Assembly (NCBI GenBank): GCA_049999765.1
Contig: JBNGIQ010008820.1
Span: 75,049 to 139,048 of the forward strand
Origin: Phaeoceros laevis
Taxonomy: Eukaryota > Anthocerotophyta > Anthocerotopsida > Notothyladales
DNA: 64,000 nt
Direction of reading: 5' to 3'
Positions 1 to 8,933 of this stretch are shown here, in pieces (position 1 is the stretch's first letter; each line of letters begins with the position of its first letter). Both the position numbers and the translations under genes were made by a program. Under the pieces are notes generated by a model, which searched no databases, was not told the origin of the DNA, and saw nothing but the letters and a program-made list of their open reading frames with translations.

Positions 1-358
1 AGCTTGCCCTTTCCCGCGCTGGGAGGCAATGATGCAGGCAAGGAAAATTTGCGCCATCGCCACTGTTCTGGCCTCCTCGTTTCTAGTGCGTGGCTATGGC
101 GGCCACCAGAACCAGGTCGTCGGGCCCCCTCATTAAAACAGCCGTCGTTTGGTAAGTTTCGCCGAAAAAAAAAAGTTTCGCCAGCCCCCGGCGAGACCCG
201 GGCGAAACGTGGCACAAAGTGGCAAAACATTGCGAAACATGGCATAACTTTCTGAAATTGGACACGTAGCGGCCAACATGGGCATTAGCTGGAAAAGGAG
301 ATTATCGTGCACCATTTATTAGTGGCAGTGGCTGCTTGCCAATTTTATCTCACTCATT
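1..358. other. Upstream non-coding stretch
   Basis: No credible gene is seen. The stretch holds a short A-run and several near-copies of a gcgaaac/tggca word between about 160 and 245. It lies just upstream of the decayed transposase-like gene and may be part of that element, but I could not recognise terminal inverted repeats. Confidence 0.3.
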
Positions 359-434
359 GTGCACTTTCTCTTTCATGGCCAGCATGCCGTGACCGTTTCT
401 GGAGTGTCTGTTGGTGCTGAACTTCACCTTCTGC

Positions 435-579
435 TCTCAAGCTCCTCTCAGCGCCGATCACATCCACCGTGCACGTGCATGCTCCACCTAGGGGACTTTG
501 GGAAGTCATCTCTCAAGCTCCTCTCAGCGCCGATCACATCCACCGTGCATGCTCCACCTAGGGGACTTTGGGAAGTCAT
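435..579. repeat. Tandem duplication of about 70 bp
   Basis: Positions 435-509 (75 bp) and 511-579 (69 bp) are near-identical direct copies; the second lacks a 6-bp gcacgt insertion. Both end in ggaagtcat, and the second copy runs directly into the possible start codon (577-579) of the acidic ORF that opens the transposase-like gene. Confidence 0.9.
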
Positions 580-2249
580 GAGTGCAGACAGTGACAGCGA
601 CGTCATTCACGATTTTGGGGCTGTCACAGAGGAAAATCGTGTTGCTGATTTTGTGCGCATTGATGGGCAGGTGGAGGGCAGGGGTGCAGGGTCTGACGAC
701 GACTCCATTGTCGACTTTGGTTCCATCACAGAGCAGGAAGGTGCGGAAGTGCAGCCAGTTGAGCTCCTGGACCCAGGCAGCGATACATTTTTGGGAGGCA
801 GTGACGATGACGATGCGCCAGCCAGTGATCGCGATCACACCCTCTACAATGCTGGCAGTGATGGAGGTTACTTGTCGGGAGACGAGGGGCAACGCGGGAT
901 GGGTGCCTTCTTAGGAATTCCGGCGCGTCACAACAAGCCTGCTAAGGGCACGTCGACAACACCGGTTGTCCGGTGCTGTCCGTAGCCCCCGGCAGCGGAG
1001 TTTGCCCACCATCCCACCGCCAGGTTCTCTCAACCCAGCCTTTTTCACCTCACCCTCGGCAAGGGGTATTCTCGGTGTGCTCAACGAGCGCGGCATCATT
1101 GACATTTCCCCCACGCCAGTGGGCGGAAGCCAGCAGGATGTGCCGAACAGCCAATGTTGAACTAGGTCGGTCACGCATGTTGGAAGGAGGAGGCGGCGTG
1201 GGCAGTCTGGTGAGCAGTCCGCATCAGATGAGAGTGTTGCAGAGTCTCCCAATCTGGCCGATAGAGTGCACGGGATTGTCGACTTCAACTTGGGCGACAG
1301 CGTTGATGCCTGGTTGCAGGATCCTGATTCAGCTGTCCCGTTGCAGGAGCTGGAAGATGGCGATGAGCATGCTGGGTCTCCGGGGAGGCAGCCTCCAGTG
1401 GGAGTGGTGAGAAGCTCTGCGGTCTTGTTTGGGTCTCCGAGCCTGCCACTGATGTTACCTCCTGCGCATCGAAAGCCAGCAGCGGAGACCATGCCACAAA
1501 AACAACCACCAGCTGCCCAGTCCGACAAGGCTTTCAAAGCCCTAGTTGCCAAGAGGCTGCAAGCACGATGCAGCCGTGATGTCATCGCATTGGATATCAA
1601 GCGCCACTGCTGTGGCAAGCAGTGCTTGCAGAAACTTGGAAATGCACGCCTCGAGGAAGCAAGAAGGGAGTTTTTTGGCATGAGGAGAGTCTGACGACGA
1701 TGCACCAGTGACTTTCAAAAATCGAGTTGCTAATTTGGAGATCGTAGTTTGTGTGAGAGCTTTCTGCAGAGTGTATTGCATCGGAGCTCTGCATTACAGG
1801 AACGTGCAGTATCGTGCACTCAAGCATATGCGGTGGGCAGTAGTACCTGGTGTGGGAAGACAACCAACATCGTATGGACTGCTTGCTGGGCAATGGCTGA
1901 GCAGGTTCATTTTAGCGCGTGTTGAAAGGTTGCCTAATAGAGAGCTGTTTCATCTGCCTGACTCCTACACCAAGGAGGAAATTTTCCTTGAATATGTGCG
2001 AGAGCAAGTCAGGGCATGTGATAGCCATGTTTCTTACAGCTACTTCTGCAAAATATGGCAACTGAAATTTCCGGATGTGAAGATCCCACGTAGCAACAGA
2101 TTTTCAGTCTGCGAGGAATGTGAGACTCTGAAAAGGGACATAAAAAATGCGACATCTGAAGACCAGCAAGGTGAGGACTCAATGTTGTTCAAGCTGGGGC
2201 CTCGGGATTTGTACATGTTTAGCTGCATGCATGAAGGGTTGTTTAGCTC

Positions 2250-2560
2250 TCCTACATTTTGCAGATTGGCTACATTTTGGGGAATAGTTACATGTGCCTG
2301 CACACATTCAAGCTTCTCCAACATTTTGCAGATTGGCTACATTTTGTAGATTGGCTACATGTGCCTGCTAGCATGCTTTCAACCCTAAACATTTTGCAGA
2401 TTGGCTACATTTTGCAGATTGGCTACATGTGCCTGCTAGCATGCTTTCGTCTCCAACATTTTGCAGATTGGCTACATGTACATTTTGTAGAGTGCCTACA
2501 TGTGCCTGCTAACATGCTTTCGTGTCAATTTTTTTTTGCAGATTGGCTACATGTAGTTGT
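2250..2560. repeat. Intronic minisatellite, unit acattttgcagattggctac
   Basis: At least seven full or partial copies of a ~20-bp word are interleaved with copies of a word like atgtgcctgctagcatgcttt. Each copy contains TTTTGCAG, which resembles a 3' splice acceptor, so the array repeats an acceptor-like sequence inside the intron. Confidence 0.85.
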
Positions 2561-2944
2561 CGTCATTCTCACCCACATTATGCTTTTTGAGCTCTGCTGA
2601 ATGACGTGAATGCCTGTACTCGTGACCTGACCATACAAAGACATGTGCAGGGCTGTCATTCTGCTGGTCACCACAAAGGAACGCACATGCTGACGAAGGT
2701 GGTGCCTTGGGCTGGCTTGTGGGTGTGTGTCTGCTGGGTATGATGTGCTGCCTGCACAGCTTCTGTTCATAAAAGGGATGTCTAGCGGAGTTCACATGTT
2801 GTGGTTTTCCACATGTTTTTGCTGTCAAGCTTTGCAACAATTGCATTGACGTCACCATGTTGTGTTCACTCTTAACTTAAAAAACGTGGCCTGTATGCGT
2901 GTTGCCTGGACAGGTTGTGTGCAGACCTGGGATGTCGAGTTCAG

Positions 2945-2992
2945 TTCACATGTCGTGTTATTCACATGTCGTGTTATTCACATGTCGTGTTA
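2945..2992. repeat. 16-bp tandem repeat x3
   Basis: Three perfect copies of ttcacatgtcgtgtta lie in the same intron, with a partial fourth copy following. Confidence 0.9.
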
Positions 2993-5232
2993 TTCACATG
3001 GATTTTGTTGTCACGCTAAGCCCATGTTTTTATAGGCGGCACCATGTTTTGTTCATCCTAACCCTAAAAAACGTGACCAAAACTACCGGACGTCCGGTGC
3101 TGTGTCATTCGTTTGTGACCTGCTGCTGCAAGTGGAAAACACTAGTCATCCAGTGTTCCCCACACCGTGTGCAGGCGGGTTCCATGCATTCTACGCTGCT
3201 CTGATTGGCGATGCAGCACCAAGTAGTGGCATGCTGCAGACCTGTCTGGTTGTTAGAGTGATGCTGATACATCGCCCTTCTTGGGTTTTTGTGCAGAGGC
3301 GGCCATCGCAGACCTTCGTGCCCACAGGGAGCAACAGCAGCGAGAGAGAGAGCGGGTTGCCAAGCGCAGGGCCAGGTGTTATGGGCAGCCACATAAATAT
3401 ATGATGATCAACCATGATGGCATGGACCAGGACAAGACGAATGTTCCTCACTACAAGCGCCTGCCTAAGTCACTAGACTCTACTGATCTTGTAGGAGTAC
3501 ATGTTGTTGGAGCTCTTGTGATGAACCATGTGTTGCAAAGTAAGGTGTACCTTACATATGGAAATGTTAGAAATGATCCTAACCTTACCATTGCAGTGAT
3601 GCACGACATCATCACCAACTGGGAGGGCCCTTCGCCAGAAAATCTTTATGTCCAAATGGACAATACTGCAGCTCAAAACAAGAACACGGCAGTCTTAGCA
3701 TATCTGAACATGCTAGTGGAGAAGGGCGTGTTTAAAAAGGTGAAGGTTGGTTTTCTCCTTGTCGGTCACACCCATGACCAGATAGATCAAATGTTTTCAA
3801 GGTTTTCAGTCATGTTGGGCTTGAAGGATGCTTTCACAACTCCAGAGCTGATGGCTATTTTGTCAAAGGCCTACACACCGGCACCATCGTTCAAGCTGCT
3901 TACCGAGATCCCAGACTTCAAGCAGTTCTTGTGGACGAATGGTGAGCCATCAGGTACTGTGCCCTTGCATGACCACTCGTACCAGCATCAATTTAAGATA
4001 ACAAAAGAGGAGCTTCCTAGCCATGAGTTGGTGACAGTGATGCGGTGCAAGCAGTACTCAACTCTGGATTGGTGGGAGCTTGAGGAAGGGGTGCAGCTTC
4101 TAGATGCTGAACCTACTAGGGAGATAATGGCTGCAAAGTTGATGACACTTAGCTCAAAGAAGAGACAGGGCAATACTGGCACTACTGACACTAATGCTTA
4201 CGGGCAGCAGACAAGGACTGCATTGGGGGGATTGGTGGCAATGAAAGGAGCTTTGCAGCCTAGTCGACAACACTTCATGCCGGAGCAGGTACAATGGTGG
4301 GATGAATTCTGGTTGGAACAAGAAGCCATATGTGCCATTGTGGAGGCCGGAGAGACACTACCCTTGAAAACTCCGTGGGTATGGAGGGTGAGAACACCGG
4401 TTGCACCAAGGCCTGTAGAGCCACCAAATGCAGTTGTGGTGGAGGAGGCTGCTGTCCCCACCAGACGAGCCCGAAGGCAGCAGCATCGGGTTATGTATAC
4501 TGGGCCCCGGAAGACGGCATCCAGGCGGGCTGAGGAGGAGGAGCAGCTTGGTGGTAATGTCGATGCCATAAAGGTTGGGGACGGTGGATGTGCAAGCAGA
4601 CAACGACGAGGCACGTCGGCCATTCTGGTTGGCAAAGGTTACAGCTGTGAGCAAGTCTGATGACCAGCACACCATGACGGTGCACTGGTGGGTCACAGCC
4701 AATCACGATGCCTTGGAGGGTAGATATGTGCCAGAGTACAGGGCAGCCACACCACAAAATGCTGCGAGGAAGAAACGAAAAAAAGCTAAGAATGTAAAGC
4801 ATGTGCAGGTGATGGATTTGAAGGAGACTAATGTGTTGGCGTACGGTTTAAACTCAACAAGCGCGGGACCTTGTCAAGACCAACCGTGAACTTGCTGCGA
4901 CGGAAAGTTTTTGAGTTCAGGGCAACTCCAGGTGAGGAGGTTCCGTTGCCGCCAGGCTCGAATGCTGGCAGTGACCATGTGGATTCCGAGGACATGGGTG
5001 CTGCCGAATCCACGGATGCCTCAGCAAACCTGAATTGGGACGAGGAAGAAGGCTTGTCTTCTGGAGAGGAGCCATATGTTGGCCCTTCAAACATAGTGAA
5101 CATGCCTAGACCACGGCGGAATGCTCAGCCGTGATGCAGGGTGCCAGGTTTGAGGTGGCTGCCCAGGTTTTTGATTGCTGCGCTTTACGTTGGAGCTTTG
5201 TTGGCCTGATTTCAGCTAGCAAGGGACGGGCA

Positions 5233-5520
5233 CTAATTGTGTATGCTGCTTGGTGACCATTTTCTCAGCAGTGTGGAGCGCGCCAGCTGGTGTGGTCGCG
5301 GCAAACGGCACGAGGCGTCCTCCACTGTGAGTTCCGTGCCTTCACATTGCTTTTTCCAGTATTCGAGGCACGCATCGATATCCGCCTCTGGTCGGTCCTC
5401 CGAACTCACTGCTTCCATCCATGCGTGGAACTTTCCGGATCCCCGGTCTTGGATATACCGCTCATTCATTTCTGCCATGGTTTCTTCCTGCATATCCCAT
5501 CCAGGTTCCCTGGGTTCCAT
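5233..5520 (-). CDS. Hypothetical 95-residue ORF
   Basis: The ORF has a true ATG (complement of 5518-5520) and encodes a hydrophilic, acidic protein with NERYIQDRGSGKFHAWMEAV and EADIDACLEYWKKQCEG. I recognise no family. It lies just 3' of, and opposite to, the transposase-like gene, so it could be an accessory ORF of the same element. The even amino-acid composition is coding-like, but there is no homology support. Confidence 0.3.
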   Translation of the reverse strand: MEPREPGWDMQEETMAEMNERYIQDRGSGKFHAWMEAVSSEDRPEADIDACLEYWKKQCEGTELTVEDASCRLPRPHQLARSTLLRKWSPSSIHN

Positions 5521-5667
5521 ATGTTACGTTAACGTTTACGTCGCCTTCGTATCCTATCGTATCGTACAGATGTTCCTTTCCAATGCGGCTAAGACACGAT
5601 AAGTCTTAGATAGTTATGGAGACAAGGGCGTGGTTCTGTGTACATTTCAATGAATGAATGAATTGAA

Positions 5668-5889
5668 TTGCAGTATATACTACTATGCTTCGGACAGTCC
5701 TACAAAATGAGCCAGTACTATGCTTGGGACAGTCCTGCAAAAAGAGCCGGGGTCCCTCTAGTTAACGTTTGCAGTCACCACAGACACACACTGACAAAAT
5801 GGATCGAACGAGACTGTGAATATCTGATTCAAATGTATGGGACAATGGTACACGGCGCTGACTATGTCATCATCCATGATGGACCATGA
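5668..5889 (+). CDS. Hypothetical ORF, 5' member of an overlapping pair
   Basis: This 73-codon frame contains DSPAKRAGVPLVNVC and ends in YVIIHDGP. It opens with a non-ATG codon; the first ATG is within KMSQYYAW. Its TGA overlaps the ATG of the next ORF in the sequence ATGA at 5886-5889. The composition looks coding-like, but no family is recognised. It may be a fragment of a longer broken gene shared with the next ORF. Confidence 0.25.
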   Translation: MQYILLCFGQSYKMSQYYAWDSPAKRAGVPLVNVCSHHRHTLTKWIERDCEYLIQMYGTMVHGADYVIIHDGP

Positions 5890-6248
5890 GTGCAGATCTA
5901 GACTCTCCGGCACCAAAAGTGACATGGAGATTTAGAATGGCCGACATGGAGATCGTCTTTTATGATTGGACGGGAAGTGGACGAAAGGAAGTAGTGGATG
6001 AAGATGGCAATGCAGGAGGAGCTACTGCAAAGTCCCGGGCGAAATACACAAAGTGGCTTGCGCTTATCACAAGTGATAAGATAAAGGATCTACATCCAGC
6101 ATTCAAGATCCAGATGATCAAGGAGTGGGCAAACCCTGTGATGCCCTATATTTCAGCGACATTAAATGTATCAGATACTAACCTCAAAGAAGCAACATAT
6201 GAGATCTATGTTGAAGGCTGCCGCAAACGTCCTTGGGTTGGGACATAA
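5886..6248 (+). CDS. Hypothetical 120-residue ORF
   Basis: It starts at a real ATG at 5886 and encodes a mixed-charge protein with WRFRMADMEIVFYDWTGSG near the N-terminus and FKIQMIKEWANPVMPYISA in the second half. There is no signal peptide or membrane segment. I do not recognise it. With the upstream ORF it may be the remains of one gene shifted by one frame, or an integrated foreign fragment; neither can be shown from sequence alone. Confidence 0.3.
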   Translation: MSADLDSPAPKVTWRFRMADMEIVFYDWTGSGRKEVVDEDGNAGGATAKSRAKYTKWLALITSDKIKDLHPAFKIQMIKEWANPVMPYISATLNVSDTNLKEATYEIYVEGCRKRPWVGT

Positions 6249-7966
6249 TTATAAACAAGGGATCATTTGAAAGGCAATTGGGAGCCCCAAGAGAACTCGT
6301 AGGACTAGGCCTAAGAGACTTCGTTGAAGTGAGAGCTGGGGGACACACTAAACAAGGTTTCCGAAGTAACGGTAAGGGTTTGCTCCCGTTCCCGATCGGC
6401 GTAAAGTGCACTGGACAATCAAGCATGTTCTGAAAAAAGCCATCTTTTCCTAAAATAATATGCAAACGAAGTTAAAAAAAAAAATGGTTCAATTGTTTTC
6501 TTAAAACCCCCAGTTTAGAAGTCTTTGTCCAAAACCCCCGTACGCCTAGAGTGCCCGACATTTATAATTAACCTATTTGCAATAGCTAGAAGTGGGCGTT
6601 TGCACATGCTTGCTGTAGTAACGGCGTTTGCACAACGTGAGGGTACTGGATATCCGGTACATGATGTTGTCTTTTCAATTGAGAGCATGCAAAACATGCA
6701 TACGTGGAAACATGTATATTTGGATAAATGGACATAGCCCTATCTTGTGACTCACATAATATGCCATCTTATGTAGAATATATGCCTTAGAAGGCATTTC
6801 TGATCAACATTGTGTTTATAACTTTGTAAGTAAGTCCATAAAAAAATACAAAAGAATAGGTGTACATGTTCCAACTTCAAACTAAAATTTATGTACAAAT
6901 ATTTGAGATATTCTGGCCTGGCCATATTCTAGCATGAGGGAGCATATTTTCCAAATCATACTTGTAAGTTAGCATCTTCTAGGCACAAACACTTGTATAA
7001 CAAATGAAGTATGGGCATTATAAATGGGAAAGTGCAAAGAGCAGTGACTACGCTTCCATGTATCTACCTCTAGGCCGTGTAAATGGAGAAGTACAAGCAC
7101 AAAAGTATCCTATTCTACCATGTACATGTCGTTAAGTAGTTTAAGTAAATGGGAAAGTGCAAAGAGCATCGGCTATATCTACCTCTAGGCAGCATATAAA
7201 TGGAGAAGTACAAGCACAAAAGTATCATATTCTACCATGTACATGTCTTTAAGTAGCTTAAATAGTTAAATATCTGTCACAACTCGATTCTATACCGGAT
7301 TATATGGACATCGGTATCTTTAAGGCCCATCAATTAAGGCCCATCCGGAGGCATGTCCACATGATGGAAAAATAGGGATGAACGGCATATTCTACCGGAT
7401 GTGACCAAGTAATGTCTCGTACCCTATGTGACCAAGTAATGACCATTTTCGCTTTGAAATCGTGTTACCACTACATTTTAGCAATACGGAGGAGCACATC
7501 TCTACTTTGAAATCGTGTTGCCACTGATAAGGTATGGAGAGCACATGCATGCACGAGTGGGGTATACCTACCATGTGCATGTGTGTGACACGCATATATA
7601 TGCGGATTTAACATAAGCAAATCAAGCAAGACGCTACTACTCATGTTGCTACTCATGTTGCTACTCATGTCGCCATCATGATGGCAGCAGTCGTTAAGCC
7701 TAGTAGGGAAATAGGTGATTGTGAGAATTGATCTTGGGTTCAACAACCCTTTCTTTATATGGATTTGCTTATGAAGTTGCGAAGCTGCAAGCACCCCAAC
7801 GCGAACATGTAGAAAATAGAAAAACAAAATGGCACTTTTAAAAATAATCGTGATTTTTAACGGCTTTTAGCCTTCTAATAACTAGAGCAAACACCGCGGC
7901 AGTCGGGCATGGGAGGCGGCGGCGGAGGTGGTAGTGATGGCGCGGGCGTCACAGGGGGTGGTACGT
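6249..7966. other. AT-rich intergenic region
   Basis: No supported gene. The stretch holds a ~120-bp tandem duplication at 7021-7264, a short ctactcatgttg repeat near 7640-7675, and a glycine-codon-like GGC/GGT run at about 7910-7965 directly before the assembly gap. Confidence 0.5.
7021..7264. repeat. ~120-bp tandem duplication
   Basis: Copy 1 (7021-7145) and copy 2 (7146-7264) both begin with taaatgggaaagtgcaaaga and carry tctacctctaggc, aatggagaagtacaagcaca and ctaccatgtacatgtc in the same order. They differ by small indels. Confidence 0.9.
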
Positions 7967-8096
7967 NNNNNNNNNNNNNNNNNNNNNNNNNNNNNNNNNN
8001 NNNNNNNNNNNNNNNNNNNNNNNNNNNNNNNNNNNNNNNNNNNNNNNNNNNNNNNNNNNNNNNNNNNNNNNNNNNNNNNNNNNNNNNNNNNNNNNN
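7967..8096. other. Assembly gap (130 N)
   Basis: A run of N. The left flank is GGC-rich and the right flank lies inside a possible minus-strand coding stretch. Confidence 1.
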
Positions 8097-8135
8097 AGAA
8101 GCAGCTGGTCAATGTGGTGTGCCGCTCCTAACATG

Positions 8136-8480
8136 CTAACCAGGTCGCAATTGCACACCTTCTCGCCGTAGCACTTGTATTCGCTGCAGGCGCCCGGGCA
8201 GTGGCTGACGGCCTGTACTCCAGCACCGGGGGAATTCGGGTGTACGCCATGTCTTGTGCTCCATGCATATGATGCCTTCGTCGCAACATGCTGCATGGGA
8301 ACAACGCCCATGCATGCTGGCCATGGCGGAGCTGCCCAGCAGCTGCCTGCGGTGGGACTCGGCGCTCCCGCCGCTCACCAGCAACAGCAGCAGCGGCTGC
8401 GGCCACCGCAGATGCGCGGTCGCACCAGCTAGCGTCGCCATTAATCCCCCAATGGCAACCTCCTTGAAATCCTCCACCAC
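8136..8480 (-). CDS. Possible secreted Cys-containing protein, cut by the gap
   Basis: A minus-strand frame reads MVEDFKEVAIGG and then a hydrophobic stretch PQPLLLLLVSGGS, followed by a Cys-containing segment (CSHAACCDEGIICMEH). An overlapping frame, 8100-8311, carries CPGACSEYKCYGEKVCNCD and runs into the N gap. The two could be exons of one small Cys-rich gene, or the GC-rich DNA may simply be open by chance. No family is recognised. Confidence 0.25.
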   Translation of the reverse strand: MVEDFKEVAIGGLMATLAGATAHLRWPQPLLLLLVSGGSAESHRRQLLGSSAMASMHGRCSHAACCDEGIICMEHKTWRTPEFPRCWSTGRQPLPGRLQRIQVLRREGVQLRPG

Positions 8481-8933
8481 CAGTCGTGAGAAAGCAAGCT
8501 TTTACTGCATCGCTTTCATGATATCACCGGCTGCCACCGAAAGTGACGACGACCAGTCAGTCGAAACTTGAAAGGTACAGAAGAGATGCCTGCGAATAGC
8601 CTTCCGTCTGTCTCATCATTGAAAAGGCGGCAGCGGGGACCCGTACTGTAACGGCTGCCAGCTGGCCTTCTAAAGCTCGGTCGGGCTCTTCAAGGACTCT
8701 TATTATGGATCCAGGGGTCCCCTAGTCCAATACTTTAAATTCTTCCTAGCTAGGTAGCCTTCTCTCGGTCTTCAGTGTTGACGTCCAACGTTACCATTAC
8801 GCAACATCCGAGGTCCCTCTCCAGCCAGCACTTGTAGCGCCTCCACATACCTAGAGCTGCCTCCGGCGCCATTCATGAACAGGAGGGGCTTGCAGTATTG
8901 AATTTGTCAGGGCGGCAGCGGCTCCGGATCCAA
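8481..8933. other. Intergenic region and presumed 5' leader of the TPR-SET gene
   Basis: No gene is seen. This 450-bp stretch lies between the possible minus-strand gene and the TPR-SET gene. A direct 18-bp repeat containing cggatccaaatggcag (about 8924-8958) straddles the chosen start codon. Confidence 0.4.

Larger units (their letters stand above)
2171..3296 (+). other. Intron of the transposase-like gene
   Basis: The donor is CAAG|GTGAGG at 2170/2171 and the acceptor TTTTTGTGCAG|AGG at 3296/3297. Splicing joins a phase-1 codon (G plus AG) and carries the reading frame from the CEEC segment into the segment starting AAIADLRAHREQ. At 1126 bp it is much longer than most host introns in this window, and it is filled with short repeats. 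Confidence 0.65.
577..5134 (+). pseudogene. Decayed DUF7869-type transposase-like gene
   Basis: This looks like a broken copy of the large eukaryotic family carrying a DUF7869 domain, usually regarded as transposon-derived. The family name is from memory. An acidic N-terminal part (577-985) is followed by a Cys-containing segment ending in EFFGM (about 1266-1690), a segment with FCKIWQLKFPDVKIP and a CEEC motif (1690-2170), and a conserved core (3297 to about 4560) with MINHDG, VQMDNTAAQNKN and GHTHDQIDQMFSRFS, where Asp/His residues could form an RNase-H-like centre. A C-terminal part has ARRPFWLAKV and NKRGTLSRPTVNLL. The frame breaks near 960-985, at a stop at 1158-1160, near 1680-1690, near 4560-4575 and near 4855-4870. 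The 2171-3296 intron joins its flanks in phase. Boundaries and terminal repeats were not resolved. Assembly errors could explain some breaks. Confidence 0.7.

Noticed and set aside
7470-7830. 118-codon minus ORF with repeated MSSN codons
   Set aside because: It comes from the short ctactcatgttg repeat and has no other support.
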